From contig NZ_JAQZAT010000008.1 of the NCBI RefSeq assembly GCF_028736925.1, positions 1 through 64,000 of the forward strand: a stretch of 64,000 nucleotides of DNA. Direction: 5' to 3'. This document shows, one piece after another, positions 1 through 9,943 of this stretch. Position numbers and translations under genes: made by a program. The stretch comes from Flavivirga sp. 57AJ16 (GTDB taxonomy: Bacteria; Bacteroidota; Bacteroidia; Flavobacteriales; Flavobacteriaceae). The notes under the pieces were generated by a model. The model made no database searches. It worked only from the letters and a program-made list of their open reading frames with translations, and was not told the origin of the DNA. Numbering within the stretch: the first letter of the stretch is position 1; each line of letters begins with the position of its first letter.

Positions 1-74
1 AACTATTGGCAAGGGTTTTTGCTGTAGTGAACAGAGGGGTACCATATGTTGATACAATGGGATATGCCGCTTAA
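1..74 (+). CDS. C-terminal tail of a truncated upstream gene, possibly an IS110-like transposase
   Basis: An open frame enters from the left edge (frame starting at base 3) and ends at TAA 72-74, giving a tail that includes LLARVFAVVNRG. Such a hydrophobic-basic tail resembles the last helix of IS110/IS116-type transposases, but 23 residues are too few to decide. The gene body lies outside the window. It would place a mobile element directly beside the repeat that borders the following polysaccharide locus. Confidence 0.3.
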   Translation, partial: LLARVFAVVNRGVPYVDTMGYAA

Positions 75-122
75 GACAATAGAGAAAATTTATGATAAAA
101 AATTTGCTAAAGTCATAGGATA

Positions 123-230
123 CGAAATGCTAATAAAAACTAGAACTCCAATAGGTCTTCGACTTTAGCCTGTCTTGAGCGGAGCCGAAAGGCTCAGACT
201 GACATTACGGCCTTAACTTAATGACATTGA
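123..230 (-). repeat. Truncated copy of a 162-bp MITE, inverted relative to the copy at 18.4 kb
   Basis: These 108 bp are, by eye, a perfect reverse complement of 18413-18520. The segment ends with the terminal repeat CCTTAACTTAATGACATTGA (211-230). The other end, present in the 18.4 kb copy as about 54 further bases with the second terminal repeat, is missing: homology stops abruptly at base 123. With its partner it brackets the whole polysaccharide locus. Perfect identity over 108 bp of non-coding DNA implies recent movement or homogenisation. Confidence 0.85.
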
Positions 231-231
231 G

Positions 232-251
232 CCGTAGCTACGGTTTTTTTT
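232..251 (+). terminator. Weak intrinsic-terminator-like hairpin
   Basis: The palindrome CCGTAGCTACGG (232-243) is followed by eight T residues. The stem is only about 4-5 bp with a tiny loop, so function is doubtful. It directly abuts the truncated repeat. Confidence 0.3.
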
Positions 252-317
252 CTAATGAGTTAGAATGGGAAAAAGGGTGTTTTATTTCAGTAGATTCTAT
301 TGATGTTTGGTATTTAG

Positions 318-357
318 CACGACATTCGTTGTAGTGGATCGGGTGTCGTGTTTTTTT
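318..357 (+). terminator. Rho-independent terminator-like hairpin
   Basis: CACGACA (318-324) pairs with TGTCGTG (344-350) and is followed directly by seven T residues. It would stop plus-strand transcription entering from the left. The 231-800 stretch holds no convincing gene, only this hairpin, the one at 440-471 and AT-rich DNA leading to the HTCS gene. Confidence 0.6.
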
Positions 358-439
358 AAAGAATAGAAAATAATATATAAATAGTAGTTTTTTTCATACC
401 ATTTCAATAAACTGTTAGTCATAGTTTATTTGATTGTAG

Positions 440-471
440 CATGGACACTTTAGCCTTATAGAGTGTCCATG
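440..471 (+). terminator. 10-bp hairpin, possible terminator
   Basis: CATGGACACT (440-449) and AGTGTCCATG (462-471) form a perfect 10-bp stem with a 12-base loop. The following bases are T-rich (TTTATTT) but not an uninterrupted T-run. With the hairpin at 318-357 it makes a double barrier before the regulator gene. Confidence 0.45.
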
Positions 472-800
472 TTTATTTAATAGAATGTTCAAGAAAAACC
501 ATAATAGGTTATGCAAATATCACAACCAAAATATATTAAAATTGGTAAAAGAAAAGGAGTTAGTTTGGACTTTGAACATTGCTTTCAGCAGTATTAGGAA
601 TAATATTGTTTTCAAAAGACTTACGTATGTCTATTCGTCCTACAATGACTAATCAATATTTTGGTCGATATTTTTAAATAATCATTAAAAACCAAACAAT
701 ATTTTTGTAAAATTCGTATTCTTGTGTATATAGGGGTAACAATTGTCTAAAATGTTGTTTTTTATTTGTTTTCCTAAGTTTTAATCAATCAAATTTAGTT

Positions 801-3800
801 TTGAAGTCTAGTCAATTATTATTAGCAATCATTTTTTTATCAATTACTGGTTGTACTAAAAAACATGGGCAAGCATCATTAAATATTCTCCCTAAAAATA
901 AAATTGAAATATCTTCATTAAAAGACACTAATATTGATAAATCAAACGCTTTTGATGTTAAATACTCTATAGAGCAATTAGATAATACAAATGGACTTTC
1001 CAATAGTTCGGTAAATACCATTTTTCAAGATTCTGAAAATTTGTTATGGATTGGTACATGGGATGGATTAAACAGATACGATGGTCATAGTTTTAAGATT
1101 TTCAGACCTGAATTGAATAATGATAACAGTCTTACCAACCAAGTAATCCTTAAAGTTAATGAAGATAATACTGGACATATTTGGGTATTGACCGTGCATG
1201 GCATAAATAGATATGACAAAAAATCTAACACATTTAACAGATATTATTTTTCCAGAAAAGACAAGCCTCCTTTTTCTGAATCAGAATTCAATATGGCCCT
1301 TGACAATTCCAAAATGGTCTTTTGTGCAGTTAAAGACTGGGGAATTGGGTATTTTAATGGTGACAGTTTTCAATTATTGAAAATTAAAAACCTTCCTAGT
1401 CATGCTGTTAATAAAATGACTTTCTCGCAAAACGGCGAATTACTTTTACTATTAGATAACAATGAACTTTATTCCTTGAAAATAAAGACCAATACGGAAG
1501 GCGCAAAAGTAGTTTCTAAAGTTGAAAGGATTTTAACGAATGTAAGAGATTTTGATGTTCTACCTCAAAAGAAATTGTGCTTCATCACCCTTTCTGGCAA
1601 TCCTGTTTTGTATTCTTTTAATGATAAAACTGAGAAAAAAATAGATGAAAACAACATTAGTAAGGTTGTGTCTAGAACTAAAGGGGGGCTTTTGTTATAT
1701 AATGATTCAGGGTATTTTGTCATTGATAGTTTAGGAAGGACAATACATAATACCTGGACCAAAAAACTTAAGAACCAAAAAATAACAACCTTGTTGCAAG
1801 GCACTGAAAATGTTATTTGGACAGGAACCGATGGTGATGGCCTTTTTAAAATGTACCCACAAAAAAAAGTGTTTAATTTGGTTTCTAAAGCGCAAATACC
1901 TGAAATAGATGGTGGTATTGTAAGAGCATTTTTAGAAGTAAACGGAAATTCATTTTGGGTAGGAACAAAAGGGAAAGGCTTGTTTCGTTTTCCTTCAAAA
2001 TTCTACTTAAACACCAACCAACCATTAACATATCAAAACTTCAATGAGAGTAATAGCTCCATCAACAATGCGGTATTTTCACTTTATGAGGGCCAAGACG
2101 ATCTGGTTTTTGTTGGTACTGATGGTGCAGGAATCAATGTTTTTGATTTAAAAAAATCAAAACTTCTTGGTTGGCCTGATATTATTGGACATGAAGCATG
2201 CTCATATTTTAAGTCTACTTACGCTATTTATCAAGATGAGAACGGGTTCATTTGGTTGGGAACCAATGGTTATGGAATGATTCGGTTTAAAATTTCACGT
2301 TCTGGAGAGGCTTTAAAAATAACGGACTTTAAACAATATCTGGCTGCAAATGGCGCAAAGAAATCTTTAAGCAGCAATATTATTTTTTCCATAATACCCA
2401 AAAACAATAATGAGCTTTGGATAGGAACCAGGTTAGGTGGCTTGAATCTTTTCAACAAGTCGACTAGTATTTTTGAAACATTCAAAAACAAAAAAAATGA
2501 TCCTCAAAGCTTGTCAAACAATGATATTTTATGTCTTCATACCGATTCAGCAAAAAGACTTTGGATAGGAACTAGCTTTGGCTTAAATGTACTGGAAGCG
2601 TTTAATAGCGGTGAAGCGCCTAGATTTAAAAATTTTACTGTAAAAGAAGGTCTTCCAAACAATACGGTGCACGGGATTGTTTCAGATACAGAATCCAATC
2701 TTTGGATAAGCACAAATTTTGGGTTGTCTAATTTTGTTTTCAAAGAATCAAAGTTCATTAATTATAGTAAAAATGAGGGTTTGCAAAACAATGAATTTGC
2801 AGACGGTGCTTTTTATCAAAATGATAATTCGGATTTTATTTTTATGGGAGGAATAAAGGGGTTTAATTATTTTTTGCCTTCTAAAATAGAAGAATCCCAA
2901 GTTGTCCCCGACATTCTTATTGATAAAATTAGTGGTCAAAATCAGGAAACCCCATACTATCAAGGATTGGTAGTATCTCCAAATTCAAAAACATTTCCTT
3001 CTATAGTTTTGCAACACAATCAAAACTTTTTTGATGTAGAACTGTCAGCTTTAACATACATAAACAGTGAAAAATGCCAATACGCTTATAAATTAAACAA
3101 TTTTGATCAAAATTGGAATTCCATCAATAACAGAAAAATCATCTCTTTTACCAATGTGCCAAAAGGATCTTATTCTTTATGGATTAAATGGTCCAATAGT
3201 GATGGTATTTGGAGTAACCCCGTTCATGCTATTGATATTGAAATCAAACCTGTTTTTTGGCAATCAAATGTGGCCATATTCGTTTATTTTATTTTACTGT
3301 TTTTATTTCTCCTTTTTGTTTGGAGCTATTTTAATAAACAATATAAATTAAGACAAACTATTCTTTTCCAAAAACAAGAGGAGGAAATTCATCAAAATAG
3401 ACTGACGTTTTTTACAAATATTGCCCACGAATTTCAAACACCTCTAACCTTAATAGTAGGACCTGTACAAAAGCTTGTCGAATCTGAAAATATGGGCGAG
3501 CGAAGTAAGAAGTTTATAAATATGATTCAGAGAAATTCTTCTAGGCTTCTTTTTTTAACACAACAATTACTTGAATTTAGAAAGGCTGAATATGATTATT
3601 TGGAAGTTACCGTAACGCAGTTTGATTTGGTCAATTTAATAGAGCAAATAGCAGAGCTGTTTGATGAATGGGCTTTAGATAAAAATATTGAATATGATTT
3701 AGAATTACCTACAGAATTAATAGGTTGGTACGATAAGGACAAAATTGAAAAAATAATTTTTAACCTGTTGTCCAATGCGTTTAAATATACACCTAAAGAT

Positions 3801-5003
3801 GGCCATATCAAATTAGAGTTCAATATAGAGGGGGATGAATCAAAAATACTATCCATAAAAGTATCCAATTCAGGAAAAGGAATTTCCAAAGAAAAACTTG
3901 ACTCTTTATTTGATCGGTTTTTTTTAACGGATACAGCAGATAAATCAGATAGGGATTTGTTTAGAACTGGGATTGGATTGGCGTATATTAAAAAACTGGT
4001 AACGGTGTTGAGGGGAGACATCGATGTGTCTAGCAAACCAAATAAAGAGACTGTTTTTTCAATCATGATTCCATGCAGTAAGGAATCATTTAAGAGCAAG
4101 GAAATTGATATAGAGGAAAGTCAAGTTTTAATTTCAGATTATCTTAAAAATATACTTGATGAAAGTCCAAATGACTCAGAAGGAGTATTTAACAAAATGT
4201 CATCACTTGAGGCCTTTTTAGAAAAGCGTAAAGTGATATTGATTGTTGAAGATGAAATGGAAATACAGTTGTTTTTGAATGAATTATTAAAAGAAAAGTA
4301 TAAAATCATTATTGCGAATAATGGCTTGGAGGCTTTGGAAAAGATAAAAAGTAATCTTCCCGATATCATTATTACGGATGTTATGATGCCGGTAATGGAT
4401 GGTATTGAATTTTGCAAAAAAGTTAAAAACGATGATAAGACCTGCCATATTCCTGTTATAATGCTTACGGCTAAGAGTTCTATTTTACACCGTATTGAAG
4501 GGTTGGAGAGTGGAGCGAACTCATATATTCCAAAACCATTCCATCCAGAGCATATCCTTATCAGGATTAAAAAACTTTTACAAGAACGGGAACTTATTTT
4601 AAAACATTTGGCTCAAGATACGCTTATTGAAAACATTAAAGATCTTGAAGTACATAATGACGATAAGGAATTGTTAAGAAATGTTATCGATTTAATTCGT
4701 AATAACATAGAAAATGACAATCTGCAAAGCTCGTTTATTGAAGAAAATCTAGGTATTAGTAATTCACAATTATATAGAAAAATTAAACAAAATTTTGGTT
4801 TTTCTCCAGGAGATCTAATTCGAACCATAAGGCTACAGTATGCAGCCGAACTATTGAAAAAAAGCAATTTTACCGTCTCAGAGATTTGTTATCGATCAGG
4901 TTTTAATAACCGATCTTATTTTTATAGGGAGTTCAAAAAAATGTATAATCAAACCCCTAAAAATTATCAAATCAAAAATAATTCGAGTATAAATCAAGAA
5001 TAA
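801..5003 (+). CDS. Hybrid two-component system sensor/regulator (HTCS) of the polysaccharide locus
   Basis: This 1400-residue one-protein signalling system senses a glycan fragment in the periplasm and regulates the adjacent susCD genes. The order is: N-terminal hydrophobic signal with a lipobox-like ITGC (Cys18); a propeller of about 14 Reg_prop repeats (motifs such as LWIGT and GLNRYDG) to about residue 740; a Y_Y_Y domain at about 750-812; one membrane helix near 823-844; HisKA with phospho-acceptor His876 in HEFQTPLT; HATPase; a receiver with Asp1193 in TDVMMP; and a C-terminal AraC-type HTH ending near YFYREFKKMYNQTPKNY. The start is TTG at 801; no ATG precedes it in frame and the signal peptide begins there. 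All catalytic modules look intact. The HEFQTP box differs from the usual HE(F/I)RTP. Confidence 0.93.
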   Translation: MKSSQLLLAIIFLSITGCTKKHGQASLNILPKNKIEISSLKDTNIDKSNAFDVKYSIEQLDNTNGLSNSSVNTIFQDSENLLWIGTWDGLNRYDGHSFKIFRPELNNDNSLTNQVILKVNEDNTGHIWVLTVHGINRYDKKSNTFNRYYFSRKDKPPFSESEFNMALDNSKMVFCAVKDWGIGYFNGDSFQLLKIKNLPSHAVNKMTFSQNGELLLLLDNNELYSLKIKTNTEGAKVVSKVERILTNVRDFDVLPQKKLCFITLSGNPVLYSFNDKTEKKIDENNISKVVSRTKGGLLLYNDSGYFVIDSLGRTIHNTWTKKLKNQKITTLLQGTENVIWTGTDGDGLFKMYPQKKVFNLVSKAQIPEIDGGIVRAFLEVNGNSFWVGTKGKGLFRFPSKFYLNTNQPLTYQNFNESNSSINNAVFSLYEGQDDLVFVGTDGAGINVFDLKKSKLLGWPDIIGHEACSYFKSTYAIYQDENGFIWLGTNGYGMIRFKISRSGEALKITDFKQYLAANGAKKSLSSNIIFSIIPKNNNELWIGTRLGGLNLFNKSTSIFETFKNKKNDPQSLSNNDILCLHTDSAKRLWIGTSFGLNVLEAFNSGEAPRFKNFTVKEGLPNNTVHGIVSDTESNLWISTNFGLSNFVFKESKFINYSKNEGLQNNEFADGAFYQNDNSDFIFMGGIKGFNYFLPSKIEESQVVPDILIDKISGQNQETPYYQGLVVSPNSKTFPSIVLQHNQNFFDVELSALTYINSEKCQYAYKLNNFDQNWNSINNRKIISFTNVPKGSYSLWIKWSNSDGIWSNPVHAIDIEIKPVFWQSNVAIFVYFILLFLFLLFVWSYFNKQYKLRQTILFQKQEEEIHQNRLTFFTNIAHEFQTPLTLIVGPVQKLVESENMGERSKKFINMIQRNSSRLLFLTQQLLEFRKAEYDYLEVTVTQFDLVNLIEQIAELFDEWALDKNIEYDLELPTELIGWYDKDKIEKIIFNLLSNAFKYTPKDGHIKLEFNIEGDESKILSIKVSNSGKGISKEKLDSLFDRFFLTDTADKSDRDLFRTGIGLAYIKKLVTVLRGDIDVSSKPNKETVFSIMIPCSKESFKSKEIDIEESQVLISDYLKNILDESPNDSEGVFNKMSSLEAFLEKRKVILIVEDEMEIQLFLNELLKEKYKIIIANNGLEALEKIKSNLPDIIITDVMMPVMDGIEFCKKVKNDDKTCHIPVIMLTAKSSILHRIEGLESGANSYIPKPFHPEHILIRIKKLLQERELILKHLAQDTLIENIKDLEVHNDDKELLRNVIDLIRNNIENDNLQSSFIEENLGISNSQLYRKIKQNFGFSPGDLIRTIRLQYAAELLKKSNFTVSEICYRSGFNNRSYFYREFKKMYNQTPKNYQIKNNSSINQE

Positions 5004-5040
5004 CTCATTTTAATTGTCTTAAAAAGAGGTTATTAACAGT

Positions 5041-5073
5041 TAGTGTACATTTTTGACGACATAGTGTACACTA
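5041..5073 (+). promoter_or_regulatory. Direct repeat upstream of susC, candidate HTCS operator
   Basis: TAGTGTACA occurs at 5041-5049 and again at 5062-5070, 21 bp apart, so both lie on the same helix face about two turns apart. The second copy extends to the palindrome TAGTGTACACTA (5062-5073). AraC-type output domains of HTCS proteins typically bind direct repeats upstream of susC, so this is the natural operator candidate. Binding is inferred, not shown. Confidence 0.5.
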
Positions 5074-5158
5074 TTTGTTGTGCTCTCAATCTATATTTAT
5101 CATCAGATTTTCAAAATCAGATTTGATAACATATTAACTCACTAAACTAATTAATATC

Positions 5159-5209
5159 ATGAAAACAAGTACTCAAATTATTAATCAATTTAATTCTCTT
5201 TTATTATGA
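5159..5209 (+). CDS. Possible 16-residue leader peptide overlapping the susC start
   Basis: An ATG at 5159 opens a 16-codon frame (MKTSTQIINQFNSLLL) whose TGA at 5207-5209 overlaps the susC ATG at 5206-5208. The ATGA arrangement would allow translational coupling to susC. It could be accidental, because short frames are common in AT-rich leaders. Confidence 0.3.
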   Translation: MKTSTQIINQFNSLLL

Positions 5210-8200
5210 AAAAGCGCATTATATATAACCTATATTTTATAGGATTTATGTTATTTGGAAGTGCGTTATGTGCACAAACCGTAACGGGAATTGTAACAGA
5301 TAACAATGGCCCCATGCCTGGTGCAAATGTTATTGTAAAAGGAACATCGTTAGGAACCGCAACAGATTTTGATGGAAATTACACTATAGAAAATGTGGCT
5401 TCAAATGCTGTACTTGTTTTTAGTATGGTAGGCTATGCAACTCAAGAGGTTAGTGTTAACGGACAATCCCAAATCAATATCAAATTGACGGAAGATTTGC
5501 AGTCATTGGATGAAGTGGTGCTTGTGGGATACTCGTCAAGAAAAAAATCAACCTTAACAGGTGCGGTTTCTGTAGTGGACATGGGAGACCTTGAAAAAAC
5601 AAGGGTGGTAAATGTTACACAAGCCTTACAAGGACAAATTGCTGGTGTACAAGTAACATCCAGTACGGGTGCTCCTGGTGACCCGATTGAAGTGCGTATT
5701 CGTGGATTAGGAACTATTGGTGATAATAACCCATTATATGTAATAGATGGTATTCCAACAAGGGATATCGGGTTTTTGAATCAGGCTGATATAAAATCAA
5801 TGACCGTTTTAAAAGATGCATCTGCTGCCGCTATATACGGTTCAAGAGCTTCGGGTGGTGTAGTACTAATTACAACAAAAAGTGGAAATGAGGGGAAAAT
5901 AACTTTTGATGTAAACTATTTTACAGGACTACATTATGCCTCTAACTTACCAAATATGCTGAATGCAGAACAATACATGAATACTGTTGAAAAGGCATGG
6001 AATAATTCTGATAGAACAGGTGTAAATCCTTATACGGCAGACAAGGGAAGAGCTGATTTCTCTAATACTGATTGGCTCGATGAATTATTTGAAACAGGAA
6101 GATCCCAAAACCTGCAATTTACGGCAAGTGGAGGAAGTGATAAAATCCAATTTTTAATGTCATTAGGGTATTATGGTCAAGATGGTATGGTCATATTTGA
6201 TAATGACAAATACAAAAGATTAAGTTATAGAACCAACCTTAATGTCGATTTAACAGATCGTTTAAAAATTGGAACCAATCTTCAGTTAACTTATGCCACA
6301 CAAGATAAATTATCATCAAAGGGTGATGCGCCTGGAATTATAAGACATGCACTATTGAGACCACCAGTTATTGGGGTTTATAAGAATGTTAACGATCCTA
6401 CCTATTCTCAAAGAGATCCTTTTACAGATTTGCCTTTTTATTTGCATAATGATAGAGATAATGGCGGATGGGAAAGTGATAAATACGAATGGTCACAAAA
6501 CCCGATTGCATTGGCTTATTTTACAGATGATGTAAGAAAGGATTTTAGAACATTTGGAAACATATATGCCGAGTATTCTTTTTTAAAGGATAAAGAACTG
6601 ACTTTTAGAACTAATGTTGGTGTCGATTTATCATTTATTCACAATAAGGCATTTCGTGAAAATTTTGGTGATGATGATGGCGGTGGAAATGCTACCGACC
6701 AAGGATTGGGAAGACAAAATCGCCCCAATAATTTAAGTGAAGAACGAGGCGAAGCCCGTACCATTACGTTTAATAATACATTAAACTATGCAAAGGCTTT
6801 TAATGATAAACATGATATCAGTGCTTTGATAGGAATGGAATATATTGATAATTATAGCTCTTCAATTGGAGCGAGCAGAGCGCGTTTTGATAATACGGAT
6901 AGCACCTTTAGATATATTGATTATGGTGCAACAGAAGCCGATTTATGGAATGGAGGAAGTGCTTCAGAATGGGCATTGTTCTCTTACTTTGGTTCGGCAT
7001 CCTATGTGCTTGATAGTAAATATATGGTTACGGCCAATATGAGGGCAGATGCATCTTCAAGATTTTCAGAAAAAAACCGATGGGGTTATTTCCCTTCAAT
7101 TTCTGCTGGATGGAAAATTTCTGATGAAGCCTTTTTAAAAGATGTGAAGTGGCTATCCAATTTAAAGCTTAGAGCAGGTTGGGGTAAATTGGGAAATCAA
7201 GAGATTGACAACTATGCCTTTTTAACTTTAATTAATCAAACAGACGGAAAGGTTGTTGTAAACCGATATGGAAACGAAGATTTAAAATGGGAAAGTTCAG
7301 AATCAACCAATATAGGTGTTGATGTAGGTTTCTTAAAAAACAAATTGATTTTTTCAGCGGAATATTATGTAAAAAACACATCAGATATTCTATTGCCAAT
7401 TGGTTTGCCAAGTATTGTTGGAGATGTTTCCCCTACCATTGTAAACGCTGGAGAGGTAAGCAACAAAGGGTTTGAGTTTTCTTTAAACTATAGAGAGTCA
7501 AGCAAAGCATTCCAATACAGCATAAACGCAAACTTAGGAACTGTAGTAAACAATGTTGAGAAATTACATCCTAATGTTCCAAACCTTGTTGGAGAAGTGA
7601 CAAGAACACAAGTTGGTCAACCCCTAAATGCATATTACGGTTATAAAATGATTGGAATTTATCAAAATCAAGCTGAAATTGACAGTCATTTAAGCGGCAC
7701 CTTAAACCCTAGTGTAAAACCAGGGGATATTAAATTTGAGGATTTAAACGATGATGGCATTGTCAATTCTGATGACAGGAAATTCCTTGGAAGCTCCATA
7801 CCAGATTTAACTTATGGAATGTCGTTTTCATCATCGTATAAGAACTTTGATTTTTCTTTCCTTTTTCAAGGTGTAGAAGGCGTTGATAGATATAATGACT
7901 CGAAGAAAATATTAGACTACGATACGCGCCCATTTAATTATACAACCAACATTTTAGGTGCTTGGGACGGTGAAGGAACCAGCAACACAATTCCTCGTGT
8001 CGCTTTTGAAGATAATGGAAGCAGTAAAGTGTCAAGTATTTTTGTTGAAGATGCTTCTTACTTACGTCTTAAAAATATTGAGTTGGGATATACCATAAAT
8101 AGCGTAAAAGGAGTTCAAGACATCCGTCTTTATGTCTCTGGTCAAAATTTATTTACTGCAACCAAATATACAGGTATGGATCCTGAATCCACAGATTTAA

Positions 8201-8262
8201 TGGATAGAGGAACGTATCCTTCATCATCATCGGTTTTGTTCGGTTTAAATGTTAAATTTTAA
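5206..8262 (+). CDS. SusC-like TonB-dependent outer-membrane transporter
   Basis: This 1018-residue protein is the outer-membrane channel for oligosaccharides and works with the SusD-like lipoprotein encoded next. A signal peptide ends at about residue 23 (SALCAQ). A carboxypeptidase-regulatory-like beta-sandwich follows (VTGIVTDNNGPMPGANVIVKG), then the plug domain with SusC-type signatures (DEVVLVGYSSRKKSTLTGAV; the IRGLGTIGDNNPLYVIDG region) and a large beta-barrel. The length is normal for SusC (about 1000 residues). The C-terminus ends in FGLNVKF, as expected for a barrel's last strand. It is the first gene after the candidate operator, so it probably heads the PUL transcript. Confidence 0.95.
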   Translation: MKKRIIYNLYFIGFMLFGSALCAQTVTGIVTDNNGPMPGANVIVKGTSLGTATDFDGNYTIENVASNAVLVFSMVGYATQEVSVNGQSQINIKLTEDLQSLDEVVLVGYSSRKKSTLTGAVSVVDMGDLEKTRVVNVTQALQGQIAGVQVTSSTGAPGDPIEVRIRGLGTIGDNNPLYVIDGIPTRDIGFLNQADIKSMTVLKDASAAAIYGSRASGGVVLITTKSGNEGKITFDVNYFTGLHYASNLPNMLNAEQYMNTVEKAWNNSDRTGVNPYTADKGRADFSNTDWLDELFETGRSQNLQFTASGGSDKIQFLMSLGYYGQDGMVIFDNDKYKRLSYRTNLNVDLTDRLKIGTNLQLTYATQDKLSSKGDAPGIIRHALLRPPVIGVYKNVNDPTYSQRDPFTDLPFYLHNDRDNGGWESDKYEWSQNPIALAYFTDDVRKDFRTFGNIYAEYSFLKDKELTFRTNVGVDLSFIHNKAFRENFGDDDGGGNATDQGLGRQNRPNNLSEERGEARTITFNNTLNYAKAFNDKHDISALIGMEYIDNYSSSIGASRARFDNTDSTFRYIDYGATEADLWNGGSASEWALFSYFGSASYVLDSKYMVTANMRADASSRFSEKNRWGYFPSISAGWKISDEAFLKDVKWLSNLKLRAGWGKLGNQEIDNYAFLTLINQTDGKVVVNRYGNEDLKWESSESTNIGVDVGFLKNKLIFSAEYYVKNTSDILLPIGLPSIVGDVSPTIVNAGEVSNKGFEFSLNYRESSKAFQYSINANLGTVVNNVEKLHPNVPNLVGEVTRTQVGQPLNAYYGYKMIGIYQNQAEIDSHLSGTLNPSVKPGDIKFEDLNDDGIVNSDDRKFLGSSIPDLTYGMSFSSSYKNFDFSFLFQGVEGVDRYNDSKKILDYDTRPFNYTTNILGAWDGEGTSNTIPRVAFEDNGSSKVSSIFVEDASYLRLKNIELGYTINSVKGVQDIRLYVSGQNLFTATKYTGMDPESTDLMDRGTYPSSSSVLFGLNVKF

Positions 8263-8272
8263 AAGCTTAATT

Positions 8273-9760
8273 ATGAAAAAAATATATAATAGTTTAATCG
8301 CAATTTGTATCATAACAACCTTTGCAGGTTGTAATGATGAACTAACCAAAGACCCCATAGGTCTACTTACTTTGGATCAAATCGATACAACACCAACCAT
8401 AACAACGCTTGAGTCTTCTGTAAGCTCCTCATATCAACTTCTCGCTAGCACTTTGAACCTTATAGGTGAGTGGAATTGGGATGGAGGAGCCGTTCTTAGA
8501 AATGATTTTATATTACAGGACATTGCATCCAATGACATGAATAAAAAATGGAACCCAGATGGCGATCAAGCATGGATGGATGAATTGAGTGCATTTAGTT
8601 TTACACCAGATAATGGTGCTTTTAACGGAATTTGGCTTTATGATTATGAAGGAATTAACAGGATAAACTTGGCCATAAGTTATTTAACCAACCCTGAAGT
8701 CATCCAGGAAGTTGGTATTGCAGAGGCCCGTAAAAATCAATTATTGGGAGAAGCTTATTTTTTAAGAGCCTTCTATTATTTTGATTTGGTAAATAATTTT
8801 GGTGATGTACCACTTTTAACCGTTCCATTAAAATCATTTGAAGAAGCTTTCGACGTTGCAGTACGAGTACCAGCTACAGACATTTGGACACAGATAAATT
8901 CAGATTTGACAGAAGCAAAAACGCTATTGCCAAATTCAAAATACCCATCTCCTTCTGAACCGTGGAGGGCTTCAAAAGGAGCCGTCATTGCATTGCAAGC
9001 TAAAGCAGCCTTATTTAATGAAGATTGGGCAACGGTGATTAGCCTTGTCAATGAATTGGACGCCCTTGGGTTTTATAGTTTAAACACTAATTATTTTGAT
9101 AGTTTTGACGTCACCAAAGAGTTTTCCGAAAACGAGGTCATTTTTGCTTACGATCATATATCAGATCAAAACCCTAGAAAAGGCAATGGCTTATGTGCTT
9201 TAGTGGGTTGGGGCTTCATAGCACCAAGTGCGGACTTTATAAATGCTTTTGAACCCAATGACCCTAGGTTATTGTATACCGTAGATGTAGCCAATCAAAA
9301 TGTTTCAAAATTATTGGGCAATACCGTTGGGGATTATAAAGGAAATGATGATGCGCCTAACAACAAAATCTATATCCGTTATGCCGATGTACTACTTTGG
9401 AAAGCAGAAGCGTTGAACGACACAGGAGATTATCCTGGAGCTATTGCAATTATAAATCAAGTTAGAGCAAGGGCAAGAACAACTCCCACTGCAGATGGCT
9501 CTATGGTTCCTGTAGGGACTTTAGCCGACAGACCAAGTTCAACAGATCCAGCGCAAATAAAAGGATGGCTGATGTCTGAAAGAAGAGTTGAATTAGGTTT
9601 TGAGTCTCAAAGATTCAATGACCTAAAACGATGGGGAACTGCAAAATCTGTTTTAACAGGCCTTGGAAAGAATTTTCAAGACAAAAATTACTTGTACCCA
9701 ATTCCACAGGGAGAAATTGATAAGTCAGGGGGAACTATCACCCAAAATCCTAGTTATTAA
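8273..9760 (+). CDS. SusD/RagB-like glycan-binding lipoprotein
   Basis: This is the surface lipoprotein that caps the SusC channel and binds the glycan. I choose ATG 8273 because it gives MKKIYNSLIAICIITTFAGC, a standard lipoprotein signal with Cys20; an ATG at 8249 overlapping susC would add eight residues before the signal. The mature protein (about 475 residues) has SusD hallmarks: an N-terminal TPR-like helical part with AYFLRAFYYFDLVNNFGDVPL, and the C-terminal half with VRARA, the ERRVELGFESQRFNDLKRWG motif and the final YPIPQGEIDKS. The gene starts 10 bp after susC. Confidence 0.95.
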   Translation: MKKIYNSLIAICIITTFAGCNDELTKDPIGLLTLDQIDTTPTITTLESSVSSSYQLLASTLNLIGEWNWDGGAVLRNDFILQDIASNDMNKKWNPDGDQAWMDELSAFSFTPDNGAFNGIWLYDYEGINRINLAISYLTNPEVIQEVGIAEARKNQLLGEAYFLRAFYYFDLVNNFGDVPLLTVPLKSFEEAFDVAVRVPATDIWTQINSDLTEAKTLLPNSKYPSPSEPWRASKGAVIALQAKAALFNEDWATVISLVNELDALGFYSLNTNYFDSFDVTKEFSENEVIFAYDHISDQNPRKGNGLCALVGWGFIAPSADFINAFEPNDPRLLYTVDVANQNVSKLLGNTVGDYKGNDDAPNNKIYIRYADVLLWKAEALNDTGDYPGAIAIINQVRARARTTPTADGSMVPVGTLADRPSSTDPAQIKGWLMSERRVELGFESQRFNDLKRWGTAKSVLTGLGKNFQDKNYLYPIPQGEIDKSGGTITQNPSY

Positions 9761-9805
9761 ATTGTCTTTCAAAATAGTCAATTTTTGAGTTTAGTTTATT
9801 TGTTT

Positions 9806-9841
9806 AAAGAGAAGTAGTTATTAGTTTGCTACTTCTCTTTT
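9806..9841 (+). terminator. 12-bp hairpin after susCD
   Basis: AAAGAGAAGTAG (9806-9817) and CTACTTCTCTTT (9829-9840) form a perfect stem with an 11-base loop, and the T-run lies in the 3' arm. It may terminate or attenuate the susCD transcript, so that the downstream enzymes are made at a lower level or from a separate promoter in the 100 bp that follow. Confidence 0.65.
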
Positions 9842-9943
9842 AACCAAATATCATGTGGTTTCATCTTTAAAACAATCTACACTTGTTTAAGTGCGGTCAT
9901 AACTAGTTGGCTAACCAATAACTATAAATACAAATTTCAATAC

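Noticed and set aside
8249-8272. Upstream ATG of the SusD gene as the start
   Set aside because: It overlaps the end of susC and would put eight residues before a complete lipoprotein signal that starts at 8273.
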